DNA of 64,000 nt from Chloroflexota bacterium (GCA_028287745.1 JAQBPB010000124.1:49669-113668); one strand, 5' to 3'; numbered from the stretch's first letter, positions 17,300 through 26,355 are shown. Numbers and translations are program-made. Notes: generated from the letters alone by a model not told the origin.

Positions 17300-18576
17300 T
17301 GAGCGAAACCGAACGCATAATGCGGCCATCGGCTTTCCCGATGATCGAGCCGGAAGAAGCCACCCGCCTGATTTTCGAGAATGTACCGGGGCCGGACCCG
17401 GCAGCGGTAGAAGCGGTGCCGCTGGCTGAGGGTGACGGGCGGATTCTTGCTGAAGACATCTCGGCCACTGAGGATATGCCACCCTTTAATACAACGGCGG
17501 TAGACGGTTATGCCTTGCTTGAAGCCGACCTTGAGCAGTCCCGGCGCATATTAGGCGACCAGACCGCCGGGCGGCTCAGTGGTTTAAGGGTTGTGCCTGG
17601 CACCGCCGTCCGGATAATGACCGGCGCGCCTATGCCCGACGGAGCCGACAGCGTAATCATGGTGGAATATACCGGGGAAGCCGGGGATACCCTGAACGTG
17701 CAGATGCCCCCTAAAGCCGGTGATAACATCCGGCCAAAAGGCCAGGACCTGCAGGCCGGGCAACTGGTCCTGAAAGCCGGGACGTTGGTCGGTCCGGCCG
17801 AAGTTGGACTGATCGCCACTGTAAACAAACCGACCTTCCTGGCGGTCCGCCGCCCCCGCATTGCGGTAGTTTCGACCGGTGATGAGATTGTCGAACCGGG
17901 CGAACAGGCCCATCCCGGCCAGATCTATGATAGCAACCGTTTCAGCCTGATTTCGGCGGTTCGGCGAGCCTATGCCGAGCCGGTTTCGCTTGGGATTGCA
18001 CCCGATACCAAAGAAGATTTGCGAGAGCTGATTCATACTGCCCTGGCAAACTACGACGGTTTGATTACCAGCGGTGGAGTGTCGGTCGGCAAGTTGGACC
18101 TGGTGAAGGAGTTGTTAGAGGAAATCGGTACTATCCACTTTGGCCGGGTCAATTTGAAGCCGGGTAAGCCGCTGACCTTTGTAACGGTAGAGCAGGGCGG
18201 CAAGCGCAAGCCGGTCTTCGGTTTGCCGGGTTTCCCGGTTTCGAGCCTGGTTTCATTTGAACTGTTCGTAAGACCGGCTATTCTAAAGATGGGCGGCCGG
18301 ACCAACTTGCAGCGCCAGGTGGTACAGGTAAAACTTGAACACCGGATTTCCCACTCCCCCGACCGCAATGAGTTTGTCCGGGCCATCGTGACCGAACATT
18401 TTGATCAGGTTACCGGCAGTTACCGCTATACGGCCCGGACGACCGGGGCCCAGAATAGCAGCCGCCTGCTTTCGATGCTGGGCGCGAATGCCCTGCTCAG
18501 GCTGGCACCCGGCCCGGCCCTTATCGAGGAAGGACAGACGGTCCCGGCTTTGTTGCTGGACCGGCCCGAAGTTTAA
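17299..18576 (+). CDS. moeA: Molybdopterin molybdotransferase MoeA
   Basis: This 425-aa protein has the standard MoeA motifs in order: PFNTTAVDGYAL, MTGAPMPDGAD, DNIRPKGQD, VVSTGDEIVEPG, TSGGVSVGKLD, PGKPLTF and GLPGFPVSSLVSF. A C-terminal domain IV follows. It inserts molybdate into adenylylated molybdopterin in the cytoplasm. No other molybdenum cofactor gene is in the window. Its end overlaps the convergent murI gene by 4 nt. Confidence 0.95.
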   Translation: MSETERIMRPSAFPMIEPEEATRLIFENVPGPDPAAVEAVPLAEGDGRILAEDISATEDMPPFNTTAVDGYALLEADLEQSRRILGDQTAGRLSGLRVVPGTAVRIMTGAPMPDGADSVIMVEYTGEAGDTLNVQMPPKAGDNIRPKGQDLQAGQLVLKAGTLVGPAEVGLIATVNKPTFLAVRRPRIAVVSTGDEIVEPGEQAHPGQIYDSNRFSLISAVRRAYAEPVSLGIAPDTKEDLRELIHTALANYDGLITSGGVSVGKLDLVKELLEEIGTIHFGRVNLKPGKPLTFVTVEQGGKRKPVFGLPGFPVSSLVSFELFVRPAILKMGGRTNLQRQVVQVKLEHRISHSPDRNEFVRAIVTEHFDQVTGSYRYTARTTGAQNSSRLLSMLGANALLRLAPGPALIEEGQTVPALLLDRPEV

Positions 18577-19415
18577 CCGGACCTGGGGCGGTCGGCCGGG
18601 ACAAAGGCCAGGGAAAGGCTTTCCGGGTCTGGCAAGTTTAAAAGTTTGGCGATAACCGGCCTTGAAAGCGCGACATCGCCGCTGGTATAGCAGAATATCC
18701 GGCCCGGCCGGGCCTGGGGGTGGAGCAGGTTTGCCGCTTCCAGCACCCGGACGGTCTGGCGGGCGACGGCGTCGCCACTATCTATCAGGTGCATTTTCCC
18801 CTGGAGGATATTTTCCAGGGCCGGGCGCAGGAATGGAAAATGGGTACAGCCCAATACCAGGGCGTCGGCTCCATTCTCGAGCATGGGTTCTACAGCCTTT
18901 TCAAGTATCGCGCGAGTTTCCAAAGAGTCGGACCGGCCTTCTTCGACCGCCTCCACCAGGCCCGGTGGGGCGGCAATCAAAACTTTTACATCCGACGCAA
19001 AACGGTCAATAACATCAAGTAAAACCGGGGCCTGCCCGGTTGCTTCGGTTGCTAAAACTCCGATGACCCCGCTGGTGGTCATGCGGGCGGCCGGTTTCAC
19101 CGCCGGGACCATTCCGACTATCGGCACAGCGGGCCATAATTCGCGCAGGTAGGCTACGGCGGCGGTGCTGGCCGTATTGCAGGCGATTACCAGGGCTTTC
19201 GCCCCCTGCCGCAGGAGAAAAGCCGCCGCGCTTTCGGCCAGGTCGCGGATTTCGGCCGGTGGTCGCACCCCATAGGGACAGTTTCCGCTATCAGCGAAAT
19301 AAAGAATATCTTCGTGCGGTAAATAACGGCGAATCTCCCGAATTACCGAAAGGCCGCCAACACCACTATCCAGCACGCCGACCGGCCGGATTTGCCGCTC
19401 CCCAGGCGTTTCCAC
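18573..19415 (-). CDS. murI: Glutamate racemase
   Basis: The start is set at GTG 19415, preceded by AAGGAG with an 8-base spacer. The longer in-frame reading from 19499 has a non-conserved leader. The 280-aa product opens VGVLDSGVGGLSV and carries both catalytic cysteines, C79 in VIACNTAS and C190 in VLGCTHFPFL, plus YFADSGNCPYG. It makes D-glutamate for peptidoglycan. An extended -10 (TGTTATAAT) lies 88 nt upstream. Confidence 0.94.
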   Translation of the reverse strand: METPGERQIRPVGVLDSGVGGLSVIREIRRYLPHEDILYFADSGNCPYGVRPPAEIRDLAESAAAFLLRQGAKALVIACNTASTAAVAYLRELWPAVPIVGMVPAVKPAARMTTSGVIGVLATEATGQAPVLLDVIDRFASDVKVLIAAPPGLVEAVEEGRSDSLETRAILEKAVEPMLENGADALVLGCTHFPFLRPALENILQGKMHLIDSGDAVARQTVRVLEAANLLHPQARPGRIFCYTSGDVALSRPVIAKLLNLPDPESLSLAFVPADRPRSG

Positions 19416-19502
19416 TTCGCTAACTCCTTTTCTTTCTACAGTGTTGTAAAGAGAATTACCGGGTAATACATTCCGAAGGCTCTTATTATGCTTACGCAAA
19501 TG

Positions 19503-19511
19503 ATTATAACA
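19503..19511 (-). promoter_or_regulatory. Extended -10 promoter element for murI
   Basis: The minus strand reads TGTTATAAT, identical to the elements at 3167-3175 and 24023-24031. A weak TTTATA lies 17 bp upstream as a possible -35. Confidence 0.5.
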
Positions 19512-19632
19512 TGACCAATTTGGGCTATAAATCTATAAAACATGATTTTGACATGAAAAGGCTCTTTACATAAGAGTCAATTTGTGTACAATAAGAACAT
19601 TACAATCAGCCCTGCAATGGAAGGAGCCTTCA

Positions 19633-20763
19633 TTGACCGCCAAGTTGGTCTTAAATTCTGGTGACCTGTTAAAGTTGTCCCCGGTAGCCACCCCGCAAAA
19701 GATCAGGGTAAACCGGCGAAATTTGCTCGATGAACTGGCCTATTTAAAAACAGTTGAGCCGGTAAACCTCTTACGGGACTGTATTCTTGAATTACGTCAA
19801 AAACTGTTTAATCCTAACGGCGGCCTGCTTATTCCGGCTGGTAACTTTGAACTTTCCGAAGAAATGAGCCTGGATTATTTACTGGAAGAACTTGAACAGA
19901 TTGCCGGGGCTTTTACACTCGACCGGGCCCGTTATTACCTCAACCGGCTGGAGAAGGGTCTGACAAAAGTCAGGACCGGCCTGATAAACGATATAAATCT
20001 CAACCGCTGGAAAGAATACCGCGACATCAACACGGACAGCCTGTGGATCCTGGACCGGCGAGATAACAGCGGGGTCCATACCGCCCAGTACTGGGGTAAT
20101 TTTGTGCCCCAGATTCCTTCACAACTGATGAAACGCTATACCAAGAAGGGCGATTGGGTCCTGGACACTTTCTCCGGGCTTGGAACGACAATGATTGAGA
20201 GCCAGCGCCTGGGTCGCAATGGGCTTGGGATTGAACTGCAAGCCGCGACAGCCGCCCGGTCCACCGCGCTCCTGGAAGCGGAACCCAACCTGCACAACGT
20301 CACAAACCGGGTGGTGGTCGGCGACAGCGCGCACCTGGACTACCGGCGGACCCTGGAAGATGCTGGCGCAAAGTCGGCCCAGCTTTTAATAATGCACCCG
20401 CCCTATTACGACATAATAAAATTTAGCGATGATGACGCTGACTTATCAAATGCGCCCTCGCTGGAATCTTTCCTGGAAATGATGGGACGGGTTATTGATG
20501 GTGCCGGTGAAGTGCTGGACCGGGGCCGCTACCTGGCCCTGGTAATCGGGGACAAGTTTTCCAAAGGAGAATGGATCCCGTTGGGTTTCATGACTATGAA
20601 TGAGGTCCAAAAACGAGGGTTCCAGCTTAAAAGCATTATCGTAAAGAATTTCGAACATACTGCCGGGAAACGCAACCAGCAGGAATTGTGGAAATACCGG
20701 GCCTTACTGGGTGGGTTCTACATTTTCAAGCACGAATACATCTTCTTGTTCAAAAAGAATTAA
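19633..20763 (+). CDS. DNA methyltransferase of the N4-cytosine/N6-adenine type, orphan
   Basis: The start is set at TTG 19633, six bases after AAGGAG (19621-19626); an upstream TTG at 19582 has no ribosome binding site. The 376-aa product has about 130 helical N-terminal residues. A methyltransferase domain follows, with the SAM-binding motif WVLDTFSGLGTTMIES and, after it, the catalytic motif IV as MHPPYYD (HPPY in place of D/N/SPPY). Motif order is I then IV. No restriction endonuclease or specificity subunit is adjacent, so it is probably solitary and may be epigenetic or regulatory. A small palindrome CTCTT-TACAT-AAGAG (19562-19576) precedes the gene. Confidence 0.8.
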   Translation: MTAKLVLNSGDLLKLSPVATPQKIRVNRRNLLDELAYLKTVEPVNLLRDCILELRQKLFNPNGGLLIPAGNFELSEEMSLDYLLEELEQIAGAFTLDRARYYLNRLEKGLTKVRTGLINDINLNRWKEYRDINTDSLWILDRRDNSGVHTAQYWGNFVPQIPSQLMKRYTKKGDWVLDTFSGLGTTMIESQRLGRNGLGIELQAATAARSTALLEAEPNLHNVTNRVVVGDSAHLDYRRTLEDAGAKSAQLLIMHPPYYDIIKFSDDDADLSNAPSLESFLEMMGRVIDGAGEVLDRGRYLALVIGDKFSKGEWIPLGFMTMNEVQKRGFQLKSIIVKNFEHTAGKRNQQELWKYRALLGGFYIFKHEYIFLFKKN

Positions 20764-21152
20764 TTGTCCAGCCCGGTCATGCTGTCAACCACCCTGGAAA
20801 GTTCGTCCAGGTCAAATGGTTTCTCCAGTACGCGGGGTATTACCAGGTTAGCATCAGAAAGCTGCCCCTGTAAGCTACTTAAAGATGGGCGGCTGGCACT
20901 ACAGACCAGGACTTTTATCTTTGAAAGCTCCGGGTGGCTGTTTAATTTTTTAATAATATCAAAGCTGTTCAAGCCGGGTATATGAATATCCAGTATTAAA
21001 ACATCCGGGTTAATAGCCATTATATTGGCTAGAATCTGAGCAGGTTGTTTTAATAGTTTAACCGGATGGACGATATACCCTTCCTCCTCTAGCACAGTTT
21101 GATACAGTTCGACCAGCGCCTGGTCGTCATCAAGAACTGCGACGGTCTTCAA
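20760..21152 (-). CDS. Single-domain response regulator (CheY-like)
   Basis: The 130-aa protein starts at TTG 21152 with AGGAG 9 bases upstream. It is a complete receiver domain: acidic pocket D8-D10, phospho-acceptor D55 in LILDIHIPG, switch Ser85 and Lys111 in LEKPFD. It has no output domain, so it should act by protein contact. No histidine kinase is adjacent. Its end overlaps the convergent methyltransferase gene by 4 nt. Confidence 0.88.
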   Translation of the reverse strand: MKTVAVLDDDQALVELYQTVLEEEGYIVHPVKLLKQPAQILANIMAINPDVLILDIHIPGLNSFDIIKKLNSHPELSKIKVLVCSASRPSLSSLQGQLSDANLVIPRVLEKPFDLDELSRVVDSMTGLDN

Positions 21153-21502
21153 GTTGGCTCGCTCCTATAAAAGTACAATTTAGTTAAAACCCAAATAAGC
21201 AGCAATTATCTAATAATAACCATTTCAGCCAGTTTACACAAGGGTTGAACTGGAAGAAAATATGTCAATGTTGCCACATAACTTAAATGTAATCTCTTTT
21301 CTCTGTGCTTAATGGCATTTGGCACAAACTATGCTTATAATCTGGCAAATCCGGACGGGCATTTGGTAAAATTAGTACCACTTTTCCCAAATTTTAAAAG
21401 GGTTGCCTCAACTCTGTATATATAGCCGGTCCTAATAACGACTTATTTATTTGGTTTTAACACTTTTATACAAATCAGCACAGTTCTTGAGGGAGGTTGC
21501 TC
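21153..21502. other. Intergenic region between two divergent response-regulator genes
   Basis: AT-rich, with no credible frame. It contains TATAAT at 21336-21341 and an overlapping GG-N10-GC arrangement (TTGGCAC then TATGCT, 21320-21335) that resembles a sigma-54 site. I cannot decide between them, and the TATAAT has no convincing -35. Confidence 0.4.
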
Positions 21503-22276
21503 ATGGTGGCGACAGAACAATTCAATTCATTTGTATTACAAGAAGTGAAGGAAGTAAATATCCTTTTGGTTGAAAAAGATGAGGATTATATAAGTATTTT
21601 ACAGGCTGTACTCAGCGGTGGAAACTTTATTTTCGATACAACTTTTACCAACAAAGGGGCGCTGGAAAAGTTAGAGGAAAAGGATTACGACCTGATTATT
21701 CTAAATGCTGCCCTAAACCAGGTGAAAAGCGGCAAGAACCTGTTAGACCAGATTCGTACCAGGACCATCTCACCGGTCATCATCCTGGTGGATGAGAAGG
21801 ATGCGGATATTGGCTTGGGCTTGATGGAAGCCGGGGCGGATTATGACCTGGTCAAGCCTTTTAGCCCGCACCGCTTGAAAGCTGCGGTTACGGCGGCCCT
21901 GCGGCGCAATGAAGTTTGCACCCCGGAACCCGCCCCGGTAGAAACAATCTTGCCGGAAAGCATCCGTACCGGCGCAGTGGAGCTAAGCCTGGGGCGCCTG
22001 GAAGCTGTGGTCAATAATAAGAAAATTAACCTCAGTGCCCGTGAGTTTTCACTCCTACAATTCCTGATGACCAATCCCAACCGGATTTTCACTCGTAAAG
22101 AATTGGCTGAAAAAGCCTGGGGCTGGACCCAGAATGGCGAAATCCGGGCAATTGATAGTACGATCAAACGCTTGCGGAGTAAAATTGAGGATGACACGCG
22201 CCATCCTCAATTTATCCTGACGGAACGGAATGAGGGCTATCTTTTCAATGCGAACAAAGAACATCCCGCCCCTTAA
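21503..22276 (+). CDS. OmpR/PhoB-type response regulator lacking the phospho-acceptor Asp
   Basis: Start placed at ATG 21503, six bases after GGGAGG (21491-21496). The 257-aa product has a receiver domain (about 15-130) and a winged-helix DNA-binding domain (about 155-252: LSAREFSLLQFLMTNPNRI, RAIDSTIKRLRSKI, ERNEGYLF). In the receiver the usual LIILD reads LIILN (N68), the acidic pair is EKDED, and the switch Thr/Ser is Val (IILVDE). The Lys in LVKPFS is kept. It therefore probably cannot be phosphorylated in the normal way and may be constitutive or respond to another signal. No kinase is adjacent. Confidence 0.88.
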   Translation: MVATEQFNSFVLQEVKEVNILLVEKDEDYISILQAVLSGGNFIFDTTFTNKGALEKLEEKDYDLIILNAALNQVKSGKNLLDQIRTRTISPVIILVDEKDADIGLGLMEAGADYDLVKPFSPHRLKAAVTAALRRNEVCTPEPAPVETILPESIRTGAVELSLGRLEAVVNNKKINLSAREFSLLQFLMTNPNRIFTRKELAEKAWGWTQNGEIRAIDSTIKRLRSKIEDDTRHPQFILTERNEGYLFNANKEHPAP

Positions 22277-22287
22277 CCTATTTAAAA

Positions 22288-22334
22288 GGCCGGTTTACCA
22301 GGTTCGAGCCGCTTAAACCGGATTTTAACCGGCC
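22288..22334. terminator. Terminator-like structure between convergent genes
   Basis: CCGGTTTA (22290-22297) pairs with TAAACCGG (22314-22321), followed by ATTTT. An alternative longer-range pairing GGCCGGTT/AACCGGCC (22288-22295 with 22327-22334) is also possible. It serves the response regulator (plus) and perhaps the amidase gene (minus). Confidence 0.5.
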
Positions 22335-23459
22335 TTAATTCAATGCACCGCCGTAAATCCAACCTCCTCCGTCAGCCGCGTCAATCAGGTACCAGCGCGG
22401 CCCGGAACCGCTATTAGCGCCGTTATCGGTATAGGCACTCAAGCGTAAAGCGGTGCCCTGGTTGAGGCTGCGCACCGGTGTGGCATCGGTAGAAGGTTTT
22501 TCCCGTACAATAACCGCATTATTTTTAACTACCCCTGCTCCGAGGTAGGGTACAACTCCACTGACGCCCTGTGATAATGTCCCACCGATGTTAATCGGAC
22601 CATTTGAGCCGTTATCCTGTGTAGCAGGATCATTACCTGCACCGCCCTGAATATCCAAAGGGGCGTTTGGGCTGCCTTTTGGCGACAAAAAGTCCAACAG
22701 GCGGGTAAGACCAGCGCTAATCAAATCAGAAGGTGATTTCTGATTGGGGTCTGCCGGAGGATTCTGGGTGGGGGTTTGAACCTGGATATCTGCAGGAGTT
22801 TGTTCAGGCGGTGGGCTAACCGGACTTTCAGCCTGGACAGGTACTAATTTCGGCTTGCGTTCTTCCTCCACGGCTTTACGGATGGCCGACAGCAAAATGC
22901 CTCCATCCTGACGGTCACCTTCCAATTCTTTATGGGCCACAATTTGTTCGGGAGCCAGGTTGTAGCGCCGGGCAATATCGGTAGCCAGGGCCACCATGGC
23001 ATTGGTCTGGTTAGGGCCGGGCGCATCGTTAATTCCACCCCAGCGTTCGATACCAATACTAATCCAGTTAATGATGCCTACACCGTTGACCTGGCCCTGG
23101 TAAAAAGTGCCGTCGGGGGCTTTCCATGAGGCCGGGTAATTTGCGGTTCCTCCGGCGTGGTAGGCCGTCCAACTCTCCTGGCACAGCCGGTAGATTTTAG
23201 CGCCGGTCGCTTCCGGCCCGACCAGGTAATGCACCGAAACGTCACCACCACCCTGGAACCACCGAATTGTGCCGTTCTCGCGACTTTGATAAGCGATAGA
23301 GTCTAGACCAAGGTCGTTACGGTCGGGATAGCGGGTGGAACCGACCGTATCATGCAGTACCAGCAACTTCACCGTAAAATTACCCCGGTCGGGTTCATGG
23401 ACCACCGAAGGAGTTTGAGCGCTAAGATCAATAATATTTGGAAGGGTTGCCTGGCTCAA
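22335..23459 (-). CDS. N-acetylmuramoyl-L-alanine amidase (amidase_2/PGRP) with C-terminal SH3-like domain
   Basis: This 374-aa protein opens directly into an amidase-2 fold: H36 in LVLHDTVG, VSVHYLV, YHAGG, and H176 with D185 in AHKELEGDRQDGG as the remaining zinc ligands. A Pro/Gln-rich linker (about 200-290) and an SH3-like domain (about 308-374, ending GGGWIYGGALN) follow. It cleaves the amide between MurNAc and the stem peptide. No signal peptide, Tat motif or membrane helix is visible at the N-terminus, unlike most cell-wall amidases and like phage or recycling enzymes. No phage genes are nearby. Confidence 0.85.
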   Translation of the reverse strand: MSQATLPNIIDLSAQTPSVVHEPDRGNFTVKLLVLHDTVGSTRYPDRNDLGLDSIAYQSRENGTIRWFQGGGDVSVHYLVGPEATGAKIYRLCQESWTAYHAGGTANYPASWKAPDGTFYQGQVNGVGIINWISIGIERWGGINDAPGPNQTNAMVALATDIARRYNLAPEQIVAHKELEGDRQDGGILLSAIRKAVEEERKPKLVPVQAESPVSPPPEQTPADIQVQTPTQNPPADPNQKSPSDLISAGLTRLLDFLSPKGSPNAPLDIQGGAGNDPATQDNGSNGPINIGGTLSQGVSGVVPYLGAGVVKNNAVIVREKPSTDATPVRSLNQGTALRLSAYTDNGANSGSGPRWYLIDAADGGGWIYGGALN

Positions 23460-23676
23460 GTTATAGTCTCCTTGAATTAACTTTTCAGAAAAATTAGTTT
23501 GCGCTAGCTATAATAATCCGCAAGGCTCCATTTGTAAATAACCCTTTTGGAGGTTTCTTGAAGCAAAATAGGGCTGGCTGCCGTGGCACGGGTCCTGCTT
23601 TATATTACAGAAGAGTTATGTAGAACTCTAAAGGTAGTTTCCGATAATATTAACTAATTGCGAAAGGAGCTACATC

Positions 23677-23949
23677 ATGGGCGATGGAGCAGGAGATCAC
23701 GTAAAAGGTAAAATGGACGAAGTGGCCGGTAAAGCCAAACAGGTGGCCGGTAGTGTGACCGGTAATGAAAGGTTACACGCGGAAGGCCATGCCGATGAAG
23801 CCAAAGGCAAGGGTGAAGGTTTCGTGGGTAAGGTCAAAGACATGGTGGGCGATGCTGTCGATACCGTTAAGGGCGTGGCGGACAAAGCCACCAACGGCGG
23901 TAATGGACACACCCATGTCCACGATGATGGGACGACACATAGGCATTAA
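23677..23949 (+). CDS. CsbD-family stress protein
   Basis: This 90-aa hydrophilic protein has the CsbD pattern: GDHVKGKMDEVAGKAKQVAG, then GNERLHAEGHADEAKGK. It is followed by an amphipathic repeat and a His-rich tail (HTHVHDDGTTHRH) that could bind metal. CsbD proteins are small general-stress proteins of unknown molecular role. AAAGGAG precedes the ATG, and a strong terminator closes the gene 18 bp after the stop, so it is monocistronic. Confidence 0.88.
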   Translation: MGDGAGDHVKGKMDEVAGKAKQVAGSVTGNERLHAEGHADEAKGKGEGFVGKVKDMVGDAVDTVKGVADKATNGGNGHTHVHDDGTTHRH

Positions 23950-23967
23950 TCAGGTTTAAAAGTTTGA

Positions 23968-24000
23968 CAGGGCATCCAATAAACGGATGCCCTGTTTTTT
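23968..24000 (+). terminator. Rho-independent terminator of the CsbD-family gene
   Basis: A perfect 10-bp stem CAGGGCATCC/GGATGCCCTG with a 7-nt loop, followed directly by six T. Confidence 0.92.
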
Positions 24001-24022
24001 GTTGTCCTGGGAAAAACGGGCG

Positions 24023-24031
24023 TGTTATAAT
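24023..24031 (+). promoter_or_regulatory. Extended -10 promoter element (TGTTATAAT)
   Basis: It lies 42 bp before the start of the large membrane protein gene and is identical to the elements upstream of the MMPL and murI genes. Confidence 0.5.
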
Positions 24032-24073
24032 TAACCCCGCTATTACAAAAAACTAAAAATCCTAAAATCCTTA

Positions 24074-26353
24074 ATGACTGAATCTATAATTCAAGAAAAT
24101 GAATCGCTATCGCCGGTTACGCCACAAGCTCAGAATCCACCGGGTCGTTGGGCGGATTGGATAGTGGCGGCGGTCTATGCCCTTGTGGCGATTTTGCTTA
24201 CTTTCCCGCTGGTCTTTCAACTTGGCACCAATTTGCGCGGCGCTTCCGGCATTGGGGACAGTTACCAGAATATCTGGTACATGTGGTGGTATGGGCGGGC
24301 TCTTGAACTGGGTCTGGACCCTTCGCGCACCAACCTTATGTACGGCCTGCTGCCGGATGTCCAGGTGTTGATAAGCAGCATTTTGAACGGGCTCTTGATG
24401 TGGCCTGTTATAAAAGTGTTTGGGCCGGTGGCTGCCTATAATATGGCGTTATTAATATCTTTCCCGCTAGCCGGGTTCTTCACTTATAAATTAGCTCTGG
24501 AAGTTATGCCAAGGAAGGACCGGTTGGCCGCGTTCGCAGCGGGTTTTTTCTTTGCCTTCTCCACCTACCACTTCTACCGGATTGAGGGCCACCTGGGCCT
24601 TTTAACCATCCAATGGCTGCCCTTTTATTTATGGCGGCTCTTCCGGTTGCGCCACCAGCCGGGCTATTTAAACGCGGCCCTGGCTGGGCTGGGTTTTATA
24701 CTGGCGGCCCTTTCCGACCTGTATTACCTGGGCTATTTTGTGCTGCCGGTAACAGTCCTGTTTATGGCCTGGTTTGGCCTGGTAGAGCGCAAGCAGTTCT
24801 GGCGCTGGAAAGAGAACCTCCGGTATTTTTGCCTGGCGCTGGTCCTGGGCGGAGTGGTTAGTTTATTCTTTTACAGGTTCTTCTTAAACCTGGACCCGGA
24901 TTTGCGCCAGTCGGTCAATAACACCACTAAAGATCTATACATGCTCTCGGCGGATTTGCTTGCCTATTTTTTCCCAACCGGCCAGAACCCCTGGTTTGGC
25001 AAGCTAACCAACCCCATTTTTAACACTTTCCAGAGCATCTTCCCGATTGAAGAAGCTATCTTCCCTGGCTATATTCTATTCATCCTTGCCTTAGCCGGTT
25101 TATTTATCCGGAAGGTACGGTCAAAGGCCAGCTACTTCTGGTTGGCACTGGCTGGGTTGGCTTTTGTTTTCTCTTTAGGGCCGCGTTTACATGTCGCTGG
25201 AAACGAATTTAGCTTTCCGCTACCGTACCGTTTTGTCTACGGAGTAATACCTTTACTGGGGAATTTCCGGGCGCCGGCCCGTTTAGGACTTGTGGTGGTG
25301 CTGGCCCTGGCGGTACTGGCGGCTTTTACGCTGGCCTTTGGCCTGGGAAAACTGCGGGCTTATGCGGCAAACCGGCCGGTAAAACTGCCCGTTAAACGGC
25401 TGGCCGGGCCGGTAATAGTGGCGTTTATTTTAGGATTATCGCTGGTCGAAACTCTGACTTTCAACCCACCCTTTGCTACCGAAACGGTCCAAACGCCCCA
25501 GGTCGAACGGGATATTGCCGCCGCGCCGGGTGACTTTAAGGTGCTGGAACTGCCGCTTGGCAACAACAGCCAGCCACTTTACTACCAGATTTCCCATCAG
25601 AAGCGCATGGTCGGTGGGCTAGCAACCCGGATTTCCAACCGCATGACGCTTTCGTGGGACCAGGCAACCTACCTGGGTATGTTTAACCCGGCTGAGAGTT
25701 CCGGGGTAATCAATAACGGGCAGGCCATTAAAGCCCCGGGTGGGCCGGAGATATTTCCGCTGGATATTTCTTTCAGGCAGATGTTACAGGAGAACGGAAT
25801 AGGGTATGTGACCCTGCGCCCCGGCCGGGCGGCCTTCGCCTGGATGCAGGACTACCTGGTGCAGGAACTGGGACTGCCTACCAGCCAGGAAACGTTATAC
25901 GGCGAGCCTTTACTGGCCTGGCGGCTTCTGCCGCTGGCAGACACTACCCCGGTCCCGGTCCAACCGGGCCAGTTCCGTATCCGGTTGGGCGATGGCTGGA
26001 ACGCCGGGTTAGGCAAGAGTGAAACCGGGCGGCTTTTAAGGTTGGCCGAACAGGACGCTCAGTTTGTGGTCACGCCGGGTACGTCCGGTCCGGCCACCCT
26101 GAACTTGCGGGTAACTCCGTATATCCGGCCTCAAACGATTGAGGTTTTTCTAAACGGGCAACTGGCCGGGAAAATGGATGGAGCGACAGCCTGGCAGGGC
26201 CTGGATGCCAGCCTGCCGCTCCAGTTACAGCCTGGAAAGAACACAATAAGGCTTCGTTCGGCGCAGGGCTGCTTGCGCCCGTTTGAGGTTATTCCTGGCA
26301 GTAACGACCTTCGTTGTATCAGCTTTGCGGTGGAAGCGGTCAGTATTAAATAA
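24074..26353 (+). CDS. Large multi-spanning membrane protein, GT-C glycosyltransferase-like
   Basis: This 759-aa protein has about 11-13 membrane helices in the first 460 residues. It has a conserved-looking first loop (GIGDSYQNIWYMWWYGRAL) and an aromatic/charged segment HFYRIEGHLG. A C-terminal extracytoplasmic region of about 290 residues ends in a beta-rich domain. The layout matches GT-C-type transferases or YfhO-like proteins of surface glycan assembly, but I do not recognise a specific family. It stands alone between two hairpins with its own promoter. Confidence 0.65.
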   Translation: MTESIIQENESLSPVTPQAQNPPGRWADWIVAAVYALVAILLTFPLVFQLGTNLRGASGIGDSYQNIWYMWWYGRALELGLDPSRTNLMYGLLPDVQVLISSILNGLLMWPVIKVFGPVAAYNMALLISFPLAGFFTYKLALEVMPRKDRLAAFAAGFFFAFSTYHFYRIEGHLGLLTIQWLPFYLWRLFRLRHQPGYLNAALAGLGFILAALSDLYYLGYFVLPVTVLFMAWFGLVERKQFWRWKENLRYFCLALVLGGVVSLFFYRFFLNLDPDLRQSVNNTTKDLYMLSADLLAYFFPTGQNPWFGKLTNPIFNTFQSIFPIEEAIFPGYILFILALAGLFIRKVRSKASYFWLALAGLAFVFSLGPRLHVAGNEFSFPLPYRFVYGVIPLLGNFRAPARLGLVVVLALAVLAAFTLAFGLGKLRAYAANRPVKLPVKRLAGPVIVAFILGLSLVETLTFNPPFATETVQTPQVERDIAAAPGDFKVLELPLGNNSQPLYYQISHQKRMVGGLATRISNRMTLSWDQATYLGMFNPAESSGVINNGQAIKAPGGPEIFPLDISFRQMLQENGIGYVTLRPGRAAFAWMQDYLVQELGLPTSQETLYGEPLLAWRLLPLADTTPVPVQPGQFRIRLGDGWNAGLGKSETGRLLRLAEQDAQFVVTPGTSGPATLNLRVTPYIRPQTIEVFLNGQLAGKMDGATAWQGLDASLPLQLQPGKNTIRLRSAQGCLRPFEVIPGSNDLRCISFAVEAVSIK

Positions 26354-26355
26354 AA

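Noticed and set aside
21320..21341. Sigma-54-like GG-N10-GC site overlapping TATAAT
   Set aside because: The -12 box is off consensus, no sigma-54 activator is nearby, and the overlapping TATAAT is an equally good explanation. Both are too weak to call.
22300..22320. GGTTCGAGCC resembling a tRNA T-loop
   Set aside because: No acceptor, D or anticodon arms can be drawn; the bases belong to a terminator-like structure.
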